Of a stretch of DNA of 41,589 bases, positions 26,486 to 35,281 are shown piece after piece. The notes below the pieces were generated by a model, which ran no database searches, had not been told where the DNA came from, and saw only the letters and a program-made list of their open reading frames with translations. Each line of letters starts with the position of its first letter. The stretch's first letter is position 1. The position numbers were made by a program, and so were the translations under genes. The DNA comes from Acidobacteriota bacterium (GTDB lineage: Bacteria; Acidobacteriota; Terriglobia; Terriglobales; Acidobacteriaceae), in NCBI GenBank assembly GCA_021819585.1, contig JAKAQS010000006.1, positions 1-41,589 on the forward strand. The letters run 5' to 3'.

Positions 26486-28011
26486 GGGCAGGTTCCTTTC
26501 CCCTCATACAGGGTACGCTGCACAGCCAGCCTCCAGGCCCCGCGCATGCGCTTCCGCTCTTCAGCGCTGCTTCGCGGCGTAAACTTCCGCGCCGGCTGCA
26601 CGGACAAAGAAGGCTGGCTGGCCGCGCTCCACCAACCCAGCGTCTGGCCGCCCAGCATGGCCGCGCCGCGCGCGGACAACTCCACCTCCGCCGAGCGCAA
26701 AACCGGGCAGCCGATCAGGTCAGTCTGCAACTGCATCAGGGCGTCGTTGCGGCTGGCTCCGCCGTCGGCCAACAGCGCGGTTGCTCGGATGCCTGCGCTC
26801 TTCTCCATCGCCTCCAGAACATCGGCCACCTGCCCGGCGATCGCATCCAGGGCGGCGCGGGCCAAGTGCGCGGAGGTGTGCGAGCGTTCCAGGTTGGCGA
26901 TAAGTCCACGCGCCGCGCCGGCCCAGTGTGGCGCGCCCAGGCCCACCATGGCCGGCACCAGCACCATGCCGCCCGCATCCGGAACCGTCGCCGCCAGCGT
27001 TGCCGCATCTTCAGCCGGATGAGCCAACCCCAAAAACTCACCCACCCACTGCAACGCGGCGCCGCTCATGGCGATGTTTCCCTCCAGAGCGTAGTACACC
27101 GCGTCCTGCCCGCTCCAGGCAACCGTGCGCGCCAGCGAAGCGGTAGGCGCGGGCGGCTCCGCGGTAAGCATCATCAGCGAAGACCCGGTTCCATAGGTCG
27201 CCTTGACCACCCCGGCTGAGATCTCCCCGTGCCCCACCAATGCGGCATGCGAGTCACCAATCATCGCCACCACGGGAACTCCGCGCAAGCACTCGATGGA
27301 CATGCACTCGCCGAACAGGCTCGCCGAAGGACGAAGCTCCGCCAAAGCCGTGCGCGGAATCTCCAGCAGCCGCAGTAGTTCATCCTCCCACTGCAGCGAG
27401 CCCAATCCCAGCAGCCCCGTGCGCGACGCGTTGGTGTGGTCGGTGGCATGAACACGGCAGCCGGTCAGGTTGTAGAGCAGCCAACTGTCCACCGTGCCCA
27501 GGCAGAGCTCACCGGCTTCGGCCCAGGCGCGCAGCACCTCGGGCTGCTGGGAGAACATCCACGCCCACTTGGTTGCGCTTAAAAGAGGATCCAAGGGCAG
27601 GCCGGAGATCTGCTGCAAAAGCGGCGCCTGAGAGCGAATGCGCTCACATACCGGCTGAGAGCGGCGGCATTGCCAGGAGATCGCATTGCCGATGGGCGAG
27701 CCCGCGGGCAGTTGCTCACCGTCCGCCGCCGCATCCACCGTGCGGCTTCGTGTCCAGGCCAGCGCCGTCTCACGCTGGTTGCTGATGGCGATGCCGGCGA
27801 TGGAGGCTTCAGAAAATCGGGCGCACTCCTCCGCAACCCGGCAGACCGATCGCCAGAGGCGCATCGGATCCTGCTCAATAAAGCCACCATGCGGCTGGAG
27901 CAGCTCGACTGCAACCGCGGTGCGGAACAGAACCCGGCCCTCACGATCCACAAGCAGAGCTTTGGTGTTGGTGGTGCCCTGATCGATGGCCAGAATGCAG
28001 GGCCTGCTCAC
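26482..28011 (-). CDS. FGGY-family carbohydrate kinase (apulose/xylulose/glycerol-kinase-like)
   Basis: 509 residues from GTG at 28011, overlapping the transketolase-C stop (GTGA). FGGY marks: LAIDQGTTNTKALLVD near 7 (phosphate 1), AISNQRETALAW near 75, DSWLLYNLTGCRVHATDHTNASRT near 175-200 (split), KATYGTGSSLMML near 269 and LADGGASRNDALMQLQ plus ELSARGAAMLGGQTLGWW at the C-terminus. The adenosine-binding end resembles glycerol kinase. In the non-oxidative D-apiose route an FGGY kinase makes D-apulose 4-phosphate for a two-subunit transketolase; finding exactly such a transketolase directly upstream favours that or a similar ketose kinase over glycerol. The sugar itself cannot be read from sequence. 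Confidence 0.85.
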   Translation of the reverse strand: MSRPCILAIDQGTTNTKALLVDREGRVLFRTAVAVELLQPHGGFIEQDPMRLWRSVCRVAEECARFSEASIAGIAISNQRETALAWTRSRTVDAAADGEQLPAGSPIGNAISWQCRRSQPVCERIRSQAPLLQQISGLPLDPLLSATKWAWMFSQQPEVLRAWAEAGELCLGTVDSWLLYNLTGCRVHATDHTNASRTGLLGLGSLQWEDELLRLLEIPRTALAELRPSASLFGECMSIECLRGVPVVAMIGDSHAALVGHGEISAGVVKATYGTGSSLMMLTAEPPAPTASLARTVAWSGQDAVYYALEGNIAMSGAALQWVGEFLGLAHPAEDAATLAATVPDAGGMVLVPAMVGLGAPHWAGAARGLIANLERSHTSAHLARAALDAIAGQVADVLEAMEKSAGIRATALLADGGASRNDALMQLQTDLIGCPVLRSAEVELSARGAAMLGGQTLGWWSAASQPSLSVQPARKFTPRSSAEERKRMRGAWRLAVQRTLYEGKGTCP

Positions 28012-28976
28012 GGGGCCTGCCTTTGACGCACAAGATCGGCGGCCGCACTTTCGATTCCCTCCGCCGTCAAGCCGAAGTGCTCCAGCAGAAACGCCTCGCT
28101 GCCGGTGGGAGCAAAGACCCCAGGAACGCCCATCCGGCGCACCCGCACCGGATGCTCCTCGGCCACAATCTCACACACCGCTCCACCCAGCCCGCCGTAG
28201 ATTGACGCTTCTTCCACAGTAAGAATCGCCCCCGTCTCGCGTGCGGCTCGCAACACCGCCTCGCGGTCCAGCGGGGTGATGCTGGACATGTTGACCACCC
28301 GCGCCTGTAGGCCACGCCGGCTGAGCTGCTCAGCCGCCTGCAGCGCGCGAAAGACCAGAACGCCGTTGACAAAAATGGTCAGGTGACTGCCCTCACGCAG
28401 CACCGGCGCCTGCCCGGGAAAGAACTGATGGCGATCCGGAAACAGCTTGGGCACCGGCATGCGGCTGAGGCGCAGAAACACCGGGCCGTCATGGCCGCCA
28501 GCCCACTGCAGGGCCGAGCGCGTCTCCACCGGATCTGCCGGCACAATCACGCTGAGGTTAGGAATCACCCGCGTCCAGGCCAGATCCTCAATGGAGTGGT
28601 GAGTTGGCCCCAACTCCCCGTAGGCCAGGCCGCTGGACATGCCGCAGAGCTTGACGTTGTTCTGGGCATAACCCAGGTCCACCTTCACCTGCTCCATGGC
28701 GCGCGCAGTTAGAAAGCAGGAGGCGCCACAACAGAACGGAATCATGCCACCGGAGGCCAGCCCGGCGCTGGCGCCCACCATGTTCTGCTCCGCGATGCCG
28801 ACGTTGACAAAGCGCTCTGGAAAGCGGCGGCGAAAGCCGCCCAGCTTGGTGGACCCCACCGAATCGTTCACCACCGCGCAGATGCGCTGATCTTCGGCGG
28901 CCATCTCCTCCAATGTGGCGGCAAAGATGTCGCGGCAGTCAAAGGTCTCCGTCGCGCTGCTCATGGACTGTTTCAT
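28008..28976 (-). CDS. Transketolase, C-terminal subunit (pyrimidine-binding and C-domains)
   Basis: 322 residues from ATG at 28976, overlapping the stop of the N-subunit gene (ATGA). It contains RFPERFVNVGIAEQNMVGAS (near 51-70) with Glu63, the conserved acid that activates thiamine diphosphate, then GPTHHSIEDLAWTRVIPNLSV (split) and a C-terminal domain with VVNMSSITPLDREAVLRAA and VEEASIYGGLGGAV. Split transketolases place the cofactor site between two polypeptides. Gene order N-C followed by an FGGY kinase matches AptA/AptB apulose-4-phosphate transketolases of D-apiose degraders, though split transketolases also serve other pentose pathways. Translation probably depends on the upstream gene. 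Confidence 0.9.
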   Translation of the reverse strand: MKQSMSSATETFDCRDIFAATLEEMAAEDQRICAVVNDSVGSTKLGGFRRRFPERFVNVGIAEQNMVGASAGLASGGMIPFCCGASCFLTARAMEQVKVDLGYAQNNVKLCGMSSGLAYGELGPTHHSIEDLAWTRVIPNLSVIVPADPVETRSALQWAGGHDGPVFLRLSRMPVPKLFPDRHQFFPGQAPVLREGSHLTIFVNGVLVFRALQAAEQLSRRGLQARVVNMSSITPLDREAVLRAARETGAILTVEEASIYGGLGGAVCEIVAEEHPVRVRRMGVPGVFAPTGSEAFLLEHFGLTAEGIESAAADLVRQRQAP

Positions 28977-29815
28977 CGCTCGGCGCCTTCCAACTCGGCC
29001 AGAGCGAGCGCCAGTTCCTTGTTCGTGGGCACGTGATGGTGCCACTTCGGGTTGTTCTCCATAAAGGAGACGCCGCAACCCTTCACCGTATTGGCGATGA
29101 TGCAGGTGGGCTTGCCGGGAACCAAGGGCGTAGAGCTGAGCACTCTGCGCAGTTCGCCGTAGTCGTGTCCATTCACCTCGGCCACCTGCCAGCCGAAGGC
29201 GCGCCACTTGTCCGCCATGGGGTCCATGCGAATGATCTTCTCCACAAAGTCACCCTGCTGAATGCCGTTGCGATCCACAATGAGCACCAGATTGTCCAGC
29301 CCGTATTGGGCGGCGCAAAGTCCGGCCTCCCAGTTACTGCCCTCTTGCAGCTCTCCATCTCCCGTGAGCACAAAGGTGCGCCACGGCGCCTTCAGCATCC
29401 GGGCCGCCAGCGCCATTCCCGTGGCCAGCGGAAGACCGTGCCCCAGCGGACCGGTGTTGGCCTCGACACCCGGCGCCTTCTTGCGATCAGGATGGCCATT
29501 GAGGATGGAGAGCGGGTCCATGAACGTCCCCAGCACCTTCTCCTCCAGAAAACCGGCCTCCGCCAGCGTGGCGTAGAGAGCCGCCGAGCAGTGCCCCTTG
29601 CTCAGAACGAACCGGTCGCGGTCTGGCCAGGAAGGTTCGCTTGGACGCAACCGCAACACGCCCAGATAAAGAACAACCAGGATATCGGCCGCGGAGAGGT
29701 CGCCGCCAGGGTGACCGATCCTGGCGTGATGCACCATCCGCAGAGCCCGCATCCGAACCCGCCGCGCCGCCAAGGGCAGCCGCTGCAAGTCCTCCGTCGT
29801 TGTTGTCTCACGCAT
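28973..29815 (-). CDS. Transketolase, N-terminal subunit (thiamine diphosphate domain)
   Basis: 280 residues from ATG at 29815; an upstream in-frame GTG at 29842 would add nine residues, and neither has a strong ribosome site. Motifs: HHARIGHPGGDLSAADIL near 29 (the transketolase GHPG loop), FVLSKGHCSAALYA near 69, TGPLGHGLPLATGMALA near 121 and the cofactor motif TGDGELQEGSNWEAG at 151-165 followed by LIVDRNG, completing the GDG...N metal/diphosphate site. About half a normal transketolase; the C-half is the next gene, overlapping by 4 nt. First structural gene of the operon through FGGY kinase, permease, isomerase and GH78. Role inferred: two-carbon transfer from the kinase product. Confidence 0.9.
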   Translation of the reverse strand: MRETTTTEDLQRLPLAARRVRMRALRMVHHARIGHPGGDLSAADILVVLYLGVLRLRPSEPSWPDRDRFVLSKGHCSAALYATLAEAGFLEEKVLGTFMDPLSILNGHPDRKKAPGVEANTGPLGHGLPLATGMALAARMLKAPWRTFVLTGDGELQEGSNWEAGLCAAQYGLDNLVLIVDRNGIQQGDFVEKIIRMDPMADKWRAFGWQVAEVNGHDYGELRRVLSSTPLVPGKPTCIIANTVKGCGVSFMENNPKWHHHVPTNKELALALAELEGAER

Positions 29816-30099
29816 CGTCACAACCCAGTTTCTGCTCTGCACGGCGAGCGGTCGATGGCGTTATTTTTACATGGGAACCAATTCAGATCGCTCTCCACAA
29901 TCTGCTGTAGCATAAATATGCATGTAAGCATGGCATCTCTGCCAGCGAAATCCACGCAAGATCCGCGGAAAACAATCACATCCGCGACGGCCGAGGTTCG
30001 GCTTCCATGGCTCTCGGTGGAGCGGTCCGGTTCCGAGGGTTGAAACCACCCACTCCACCGGTCACGATGGGTTTGCAGGACTTCAACTCATCTCAGAAG
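29816..30099. promoter_or_regulatory. Control region of the transketolase operon
   Basis: 284 bases between the regulator stop and the transketolase-N start, without a gene. The AT-rich part (29860-29925) stands out from the GC-rich surroundings. A minus-strand TATGCT over 29907-29916 may be the -10; no good -35 was found. Confidence 0.4.
29910..29921. promoter_or_regulatory. Candidate SorC-regulator operator at the transketolase operon
   Basis: GCATA-AA-TATGC is a 5-2-5 inverted repeat about 95 bases before the transketolase-N start. Its core GCATAAATAT recurs exactly at 31139-31148, upstream of the SorC-type regulator, suggesting one protein binds both. Confidence 0.45.
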
Positions 30100-31056
30100 T
30101 CAGGCGCGATTCACAATCGCCTTGGCCGTCCATGAGTCGGTGATGAGCACGTCGATCCATTGGCCGCGCAGCGCGCCGCGAATCGCCTCCACCTTGCGCT
30201 TCCCCCCCGCCAACGCCACCACTCGCTTGGCCTTCTTGATCTGCTGCAACGACATGCCGATCACCCGTTCGGAGAGTTCGGTATGCACCGGCGCGCCCTC
30301 GCAATCAAAGAACTGCAGGCAAAGGTCGCCGGCCGCCCCCTGCTTTCGCAACTGGCTCAACTCCTGGGAAGAAAAGACGTTTCCGCTGCTGGCTAGCAGC
30401 CGCGAGGGCTCAACCGCTCCGATGCCGACCAGCACCAGATCCATAGCCTCAAAATGCTTCGTTGCGGCGCGTACATAGCTCTCCTGAAGCAGCACCTCTT
30501 TGGCCTCCGCCGAGGAGGTAACCCCCGGCACGGGAAGCAGTACGGCCTCGCCGCCGATAAGATGCGCCAGGCGTTGGGTGAGATGCGTAGCATGTATCTG
30601 TGCGCTCGGATTGCCCAATCCGCCCAGAATCTGCACGACTTTGCTTCCGCTGCCGGTCTTGGCTGGATGCATGGCGTTGGTCATCTCCAGCAGCGACAGG
30701 CTCCATGAGGAGATGCCGATCACCTGGTCCGGCCTGACCGCAAGCTCCATGAAGGAGGCGCCGGCGCTGCCAATATCGCGCACAATCTGTGCTTCGTTGT
30801 TGGAGACCGAGTCGACCACCACCGCGTCGCGCAGCCCAAACTGAGATTCAATCGCTTCCTCCAAATCGGCGTGGACCCCACCCGGCGCAGTGACGCTGAT
30901 GCGGACGATTCCCGATTCAAGGGCTCGCTTCAAAAGCCTCGAAACCGTGGACTGGTGAACATTGAGCCGCTCCGTGATCTCCGTCTGGCTGATGCCCTGC
31001 GCATAGTACAGGCGTGCGATCTTCGTCATCAGCCGGATCTTGTCGGATTGCGCCAT
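30100..31056 (-). CDS. SorC/DeoR-type sugar-responsive transcriptional regulator
   Basis: 318 residues, AAGGGGA 6 nt before the ATG. Residues 8-45 form a helix-turn-helix (ARLYYAQGISQTEITERLNV, then HQSTVSRLLKRALESGIVRI), followed by the sugar-binding domain of the SorC family with VVQILGGLGNPSAQIHATHL near 138, DLVLVGIGAVEPSRLLASSG near 205 and VVALAGGKRKVEAIRGALRG near 280, where the GG-K/R-K segment contacts phospho-sugar effectors in this family. Such regulators usually repress nearby sugar genes until a phosphorylated intermediate binds. It lies directly upstream of and in line with the transketolase/kinase/isomerase operon, so that operon is the likely target and the FGGY kinase product a likely effector. 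Confidence 0.88.
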   Translation of the reverse strand: MAQSDKIRLMTKIARLYYAQGISQTEITERLNVHQSTVSRLLKRALESGIVRISVTAPGGVHADLEEAIESQFGLRDAVVVDSVSNNEAQIVRDIGSAGASFMELAVRPDQVIGISSWSLSLLEMTNAMHPAKTGSGSKVVQILGGLGNPSAQIHATHLTQRLAHLIGGEAVLLPVPGVTSSAEAKEVLLQESYVRAATKHFEAMDLVLVGIGAVEPSRLLASSGNVFSSQELSQLRKQGAAGDLCLQFFDCEGAPVHTELSERVIGMSLQQIKKAKRVVALAGGKRKVEAIRGALRGQWIDVLITDSWTAKAIVNRA

Positions 31057-31138
31057 GGAAATCCCCTTGCATCAATCATCAGCTTGCGGCACAAGGCTCC
31101 CGCTGCCTTCCGCTCACGCCGCAGAGTTCCATGGTAGT

Positions 31139-31148
31139 GCATAAATAT
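31139..31148. promoter_or_regulatory. Second copy of the GCATAAATAT motif, upstream of the SorC regulator
   Basis: Exact GCATAAATAT, 83 bases before the regulator start, a distance similar to that of the copy before the transketolase gene (about 95). The palindrome is less complete here (followed by AAA instead of GCA). Suggests autoregulation. Confidence 0.4.
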
Positions 31149-31172
31149 AAAGATGTGAATTGAATGGCGAGA

Positions 31173-31214
31173 GCGGCTTGTTGTTCGGGCCACTAGGACC
31201 AAGCCCAGAGCCGC
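31173..31214 (-). terminator. Nested hairpin downstream of the GH95 gene
   Basis: GCGGCT (31173-31178) and AGCCGC (31209-31214) pair, enclosing a second GGGC/GCCC pair. It starts 16 bases after the GH95 stop on the minus strand. No T-run follows, so intrinsic termination is uncertain. Confidence 0.35.
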
Positions 31215-31229
31215 CTCAAGCCATCCTTC

Positions 31230-33782
31230 TCAGGCCAAGCCCAGCGAATATCCGCAGCCCCTGCGGACCTCCAGACGGTACTCGCCGCGTCCGCTACCAG
31301 CGGCTTCCGCAGCCGTAGGCCGGCCATTGATCGACTCGAGGCGCTGGCCGGCCGGCAAGGTCAGCGTGAGGCCGCGGTCGAGCCCGGCGTAGAGCGTAGC
31401 CTCACGCGCCTTGCCATCCTCCCACGCCAGATCAACCGTGAGGCCGCCACGCGCCCGCAGCCCCGTCACCCGGCCGCTGGGCCAGGCGTTGGGTAGCGCC
31501 GGCAGCAGACGCACCACCCCGCCGTGACTTTGCAGCAGCATCTCCGCCATCGCCGCCGGCGCGCCCAGGCTGCCATCCACCTGGAAATAGGAGCTTGGCT
31601 TCTCTCCACAGACGTCGAAGAGATTGTCGAGCGTCGAGCGGCGCAGCAACTCCATCAGTTGCTCGTGGCAGCGGTCGCCGTCCTCCAAGCGAGCGAAGCA
31701 GTTCACAATCCAGGCCCGGCTCCAGCCGGTGCTGCCCCCGCCATACTGCAACCTGCGATCCAGCGAGACACGGCAGGCCTGGGCAAGTTGCGGCGTGCCG
31801 CGCAGCGTGATCTGGTCATCGGGATAGAGCGCCCATAGCTGCGAGATATGCCGGTGCCCCGGCTCCACCTCCACATAGTCCTGCTGCCACTCCTGCAGGT
31901 TCCCGAACCGCCCGATCTTGAACGGAGGAAGGCGGGAAGCGGCTTTCTCCATCTGCCGGCGCAGCTCCGCATCCACCCCCAGAAGCTTCGCCGCCTGGCC
32001 GGTCTTGGTGAAGATAGCGTGTGTGATCTCGATATCCATGGTGGGTGACATGCACAGGTGCGCTGCACTGCCGTCGGCAAGCCGGTAGGAGTTCTCCGGC
32101 GAACAGGAGGGCCCGGTCGCCAGGTATCCATCCGGAGCGGGAGTCAGGTAATCGAGCAGAAAACATGCGATCTCGCGCAACCGGGGATAGGCCCGCCGGC
32201 GCAGAAAATCGGTATCGCCGGAGAAGAGATAGTGCTCCCACAGATGCGTGGACATCCAGGCGGCGCCCATCGCCCAGATGCCGCCGCCCAGGCCGTCAAT
32301 CGGACCGGCATCCCCCCACAGGTCGGTGTTGTGATGGACCACAAACCCGCGCGCTTCGTAGTAGCTTTTGGCCACACGGGCGCCGGCCGGGCGAGTGCTG
32401 TCCAGCAGATCAAAGAACGGCATGGCGATCTCAGCCATGCCGGTGCGCTCCGCGCTCCAATAGTTCATCTCCGCGTTAATGTTGACGGTGTACTTCGAGC
32501 CCCACGGCGGATCCACCGACTGATTCCAAATGCCCTGCAAGTTCGCCGCGAGCGTGCCGGGCCGGGAGCTGGAGATGAGCAGATAACGGCCAAACTGAAA
32601 GAAGATGGGAAACAGCGATGGATCTTCCCCGCCTGCTTTGATCCTCTGGATGCGCTGGTCGGTGGGCATCGCGTCCAGGGCACTGGCCGCGCCCGCCGGC
32701 CCTGCGTCCAGGCGCAGAGAGCAGCGGCGGAAGATCGCGCGATGGTCAGCCATGTGGCGTCTGCGCAGATCGGCGTAGCCGCGCCGGCCGGCAGCCTCCA
32801 GATTCCGATGCACTGCGGCAGACATCGCTGCTTCTCCAGCGGGGCAGCGAAAGCTGGTCGCGCAGTCCAGCAGCAGAGTGACCGCATCGGCCCCAGCGAT
32901 GCGCAGTTGCGCCGGCTGATCGCCCTCGCCCGGAGTGGTGCTCACCGCCCCTCCTTCGGCATGAGCGCGCAAGCAGGCGAAGAATCGCACGCCCGTTTGT
33001 CTTTCCTTGACCTGTTGACCCGGATTGTCATTCACCGGCAGAGCCTGCCCGCGCAGAATCAGTCCGTTCGAACCCGCTGCGGCAGACTCATGATCGCCCG
33101 GTCGTCCCAGCGTGGCCACCAGGGAAATCGCTCCTGGAGCGGCAGCGGCCAGCCGGATCACAATCACCTGATCGGGAGCGGAAGAGAAGACCTCGCGGGT
33201 AAACTTCACGCCGTTCCTCGTAAAGGTTGTGGTCACCACAGCGCGGTCCAGATCCAGCTCCAGCCGGTAGCCGGCAGGCTGGGCAGCGGACGACGGGCTG
33301 CCGGCAGAGCCCGAGGCAGAACCAGAGGCGGAGAGATCAAGCATGAGATCGCCCAGCGTCTGATAGCACGGCATGCGGGGCGGCAGCGAGAGCATATCCT
33401 TGACGGCCATAGCCTCGGCCTCATGCACCTTGCCCGCAAACAGCAGTTGCCTTATCACCGGAACCGCCTTCCCGGCCCGCGGATTATCGCGGTTCCGGTA
33501 CTCTCCATCCCAGATGGAGTCTTCGTTCAGTTGGATCCGCTCCACGCCGGTGTTGCCAAACACCATGGCGCCCAAACGGCCGTTGCCCACCGGAAGAGCG
33601 CTCTGCCAGGTAGCGGCGGGCTGATCAAAGAACAGGCGCAGACCATCCCAGTTCGCCTCTTTGGAGAGAGCCGATGCGCCAGGAGGCTGAGCAAAAAGCC
33701 TGAGGCGCGAGAGCAAGGCGCCGCTCACGGCGGCGCCGCGAAGAAACCTGCGGCGGCTGATCTGGCGGCTGATTCTGGGCAT
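31230..33782 (-). CDS. GH95 alpha-L-fucosidase / alpha-L-galactosidase, Tat-exported
   Basis: 850 residues from ATG at 33782 (CAGGAG 6 nt upstream; a longer frame to 33830 overlaps the GH79 gene). Twin-arginine signal [17 protein letters not shown] at 8-24. GH95 marks: the N-terminal beta-domain with [16 protein letters not shown] near 61 and [17 protein letters not shown] near 84, then the (alpha/alpha)6 barrel with [20 protein letters not shown] (Asn434 and Asn436, matching N421 and N423 of bifidobacterial AfcA) and CSPENSYRL, whose Glu corresponds to the AfcA general acid. The family inverts alpha-1,2-fucosyl linkages or removes alpha-L-galactose; in RG-II breakdown a GH95 is the L-galactosidase. 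It follows the GH79 gene by 20 bases. Confidence 0.92.
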   Translation of the reverse strand: MPRISRQISRRRFLRGAAVSGALLSRLRLFAQPPGASALSKEANWDGLRLFFDQPAATWQSALPVGNGRLGAMVFGNTGVERIQLNEDSIWDGEYRNRDNPRAGKAVPVIRQLLFAGKVHEAEAMAVKDMLSLPPRMPCYQTLGDLMLDLSASGSASGSAGSPSSAAQPAGYRLELDLDRAVVTTTFTRNGVKFTREVFSSAPDQVIVIRLAAAAPGAISLVATLGRPGDHESAAAGSNGLILRGQALPVNDNPGQQVKERQTGVRFFACLRAHAEGGAVSTTPGEGDQPAQLRIAGADAVTLLLDCATSFRCPAGEAAMSAAVHRNLEAAGRRGYADLRRRHMADHRAIFRRCSLRLDAGPAGAASALDAMPTDQRIQRIKAGGEDPSLFPIFFQFGRYLLISSSRPGTLAANLQGIWNQSVDPPWGSKYTVNINAEMNYWSAERTGMAEIAMPFFDLLDSTRPAGARVAKSYYEARGFVVHHNTDLWGDAGPIDGLGGGIWAMGAAWMSTHLWEHYLFSGDTDFLRRRAYPRLREIACFLLDYLTPAPDGYLATGPSCSPENSYRLADGSAAHLCMSPTMDIEITHAIFTKTGQAAKLLGVDAELRRQMEKAASRLPPFKIGRFGNLQEWQQDYVEVEPGHRHISQLWALYPDDQITLRGTPQLAQACRVSLDRRLQYGGGSTGWSRAWIVNCFARLEDGDRCHEQLMELLRRSTLDNLFDVCGEKPSSYFQVDGSLGAPAAMAEMLLQSHGGVVRLLPALPNAWPSGRVTGLRARGGLTVDLAWEDGKAREATLYAGLDRGLTLTLPAGQRLESINGRPTAAEAAGSGRGEYRLEVRRGCGYSLGLA

Positions 33783-33802
33783 GCGTTCTCCTGGCCTTGG
33801 CT

Positions 33803-35281
33803 TCACTCTGCTTTCAACCGGGCGTTCCAAAGCAGGGCTGAATGGGCCTCGATGCGAAGCACTCCCTCCGCATTGATGGGCAGTCTCTGCCGATGCAGGG
33901 TTACGCCGGTCTTGGCCTCCAGGGATGGAGCGGTGAGCGTGCCGGCCTCACCCTTCGGCCACGATCTCAAAGATCCCGCAAGCTGAATCGCCGCCGGCTC
34001 ATTCGTCTTGTTGATCACAGCCACCAGGCACTCGGGAGACGCCGCACCCGGCAAACGCGCGGCGTAACTCGTCACACTGTCACTGCCGCACTGCAGGCTG
34101 GTTTGGATCATCGTAGCGCCTGCAAAGCGCTGGGCAAACTGCATGCCCATGTACTCTGGCCGGCGCAGGAATCCAGAGGATGGGCTGCCGACGATCGGCG
34201 AATACCATCCGTTGCCTCCGCCATGCAGATTCACGCCCGCCATCCCCAGGCCGGCAAAGTGCAGCATCATGTCCGCGCACCACAGAGAGGCGGCAAAGGT
34301 ATCCGAGACCCCGGCCAGCCCTCCGTTCCAGCAGGAGTTCACCTCCGAGATGCGGCAGGGAAGGTGGGCCGAGCGCATCGCCTCCTGCACCGTCGCCACC
34401 TTTGTCCACGGCATCGTCGTCAGCCTTGGGTTCGGACGCAGCAGATTTTGCAGAGTCGCCAACGGATTTCCCGCCGGCCCCATCGCGTAATAATGCACGG
34501 TCAGCAGGACGATGTCCGGATGTTGCGCTGCCATCTCCGCAAACGCCGTCAGGTAGACGAGCTTGTTGGAGATATCCGGGCCGGCGAATTTCGCCTGCGG
34601 AACGCGCGCCACAATCGCTGCGTGAAACTCAAGCCACTGGCGGATGTAATCTTTCGGCCCCCATCCCTTGGGTCGAAAGTGGCTGAAGGAGTCCGGCTCG
34701 TTGCCGATCTGCAACGCTAGAAGACGCGGCCCCAGAATCCGGCAGGCGGCCTCAGCCTCCGCGGCGGCATTCTCTTTGGTTCCCTGGCCCAGATTCAGGC
34801 CGTAGATGCATCTCCATCCGGTTGCATCCAGAAAGCCGCGCAGGTTGCGCAGCGCCAGGGCAGAGGTGACCGTGCCCTGCTTGACGGTCTTGCTGGTATC
34901 AGGTCCAAACACTTCAAAGGGCGGAGGGCCCGCGGGAGCCTGCTCCGCAAAGGTGGTGTACTCTGACGTGCCGCCGCCCAGCCGCAGCACGCCGCAGGGA
35001 CTCAACGCCCGGAAGAGATTGACCAGTTCCCGGTTCCGCGCGGAAAAGAACTCCGGATTGGCCAGTTGAGCTGACTCGTAGCTCAGCCCGTTGTAGTCCG
35101 CGGGAACTGCGGCCAACTCGCGTTGCGGCTCAATTTGCAAGCTGCCGCTCAGCGTCGACCCAGCCTTGCCCGCCTCCGCGGATGGTTGCCCAGCGGACTC
35201 CACACCCTGCGCAGAACTGCGCGGGGCCAGCACGCTAGCTGCCGTGGAGGCGGCCAGGGAAAGAAAGCGGCGACGATGCAA
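33803..35281 (-). CDS. GH79-like beta-glucuronidase, Tat-exported
   Basis: 492 residues. [16 protein letters not shown] is a twin-arginine signal. Clan-A barrel: [15 protein letters not shown] near 97, [14 protein letters not shown] with acid/base Glu195, [16 protein letters not shown] near 256 and [13 protein letters not shown] with nucleophile Glu313, then a C-terminal beta-sandwich. This layout resembles the GH79 beta-glucuronidase of Acidobacterium capsulatum. It would release glucuronic acid or its 4-O-methyl form from arabinogalactan protein or pectin side chains. The start is odd: the codon at 35281 is TTG without a ribosome site; an in-frame CTG at 35290 has GAGGT 9 nt upstream, and an in-frame stop lies at 35303-35305, so no ATG can serve before the RRRF motif. 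First gene of a two-gene unit with GH95. Confidence 0.82.
   Translation of the reverse strand: MHRRRFLSLAASTAASVLAPRSSAQGVESAGQPSAEAGKAGSTLSGSLQIEPQRELAAVPADYNGLSYESAQLANPEFFSARNRELVNLFRALSPCGVLRLGGGTSEYTTFAEQAPAGPPPFEVFGPDTSKTVKQGTVTSALALRNLRGFLDATGWRCIYGLNLGQGTKENAAAEAEAACRILGPRLLALQIGNEPDSFSHFRPKGWGPKDYIRQWLEFHAAIVARVPQAKFAGPDISNKLVYLTAFAEMAAQHPDIVLLTVHYYAMGPAGNPLATLQNLLRPNPRLTTMPWTKVATVQEAMRSAHLPCRISEVNSCWNGGLAGVSDTFAASLWCADMMLHFAGLGMAGVNLHGGGNGWYSPIVGSPSSGFLRRPEYMGMQFAQRFAGATMIQTSLQCGSDSVTSYAARLPGAASPECLVAVINKTNEPAAIQLAGSLRSWPKGEAGTLTAPSLEAKTGVTLHRQRLPINAEGVLRIEAHSALLWNARLKAE

Noticed and set aside
26482-28011. Calling the FGGY protein glycerol kinase
   Set aside because: Glycerol-kinase-like motifs are present, but the operon has an isomerase, a sugar permease and a transketolase and no glycerol genes.
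32058-33986. 642-residue plus-strand open frame opposite GH95
   Set aside because: It is antisense to a clear GH95 gene; its translation is Arg/His/Gln/Ala-rich with no family motif, as is common opposite GC-rich genes.
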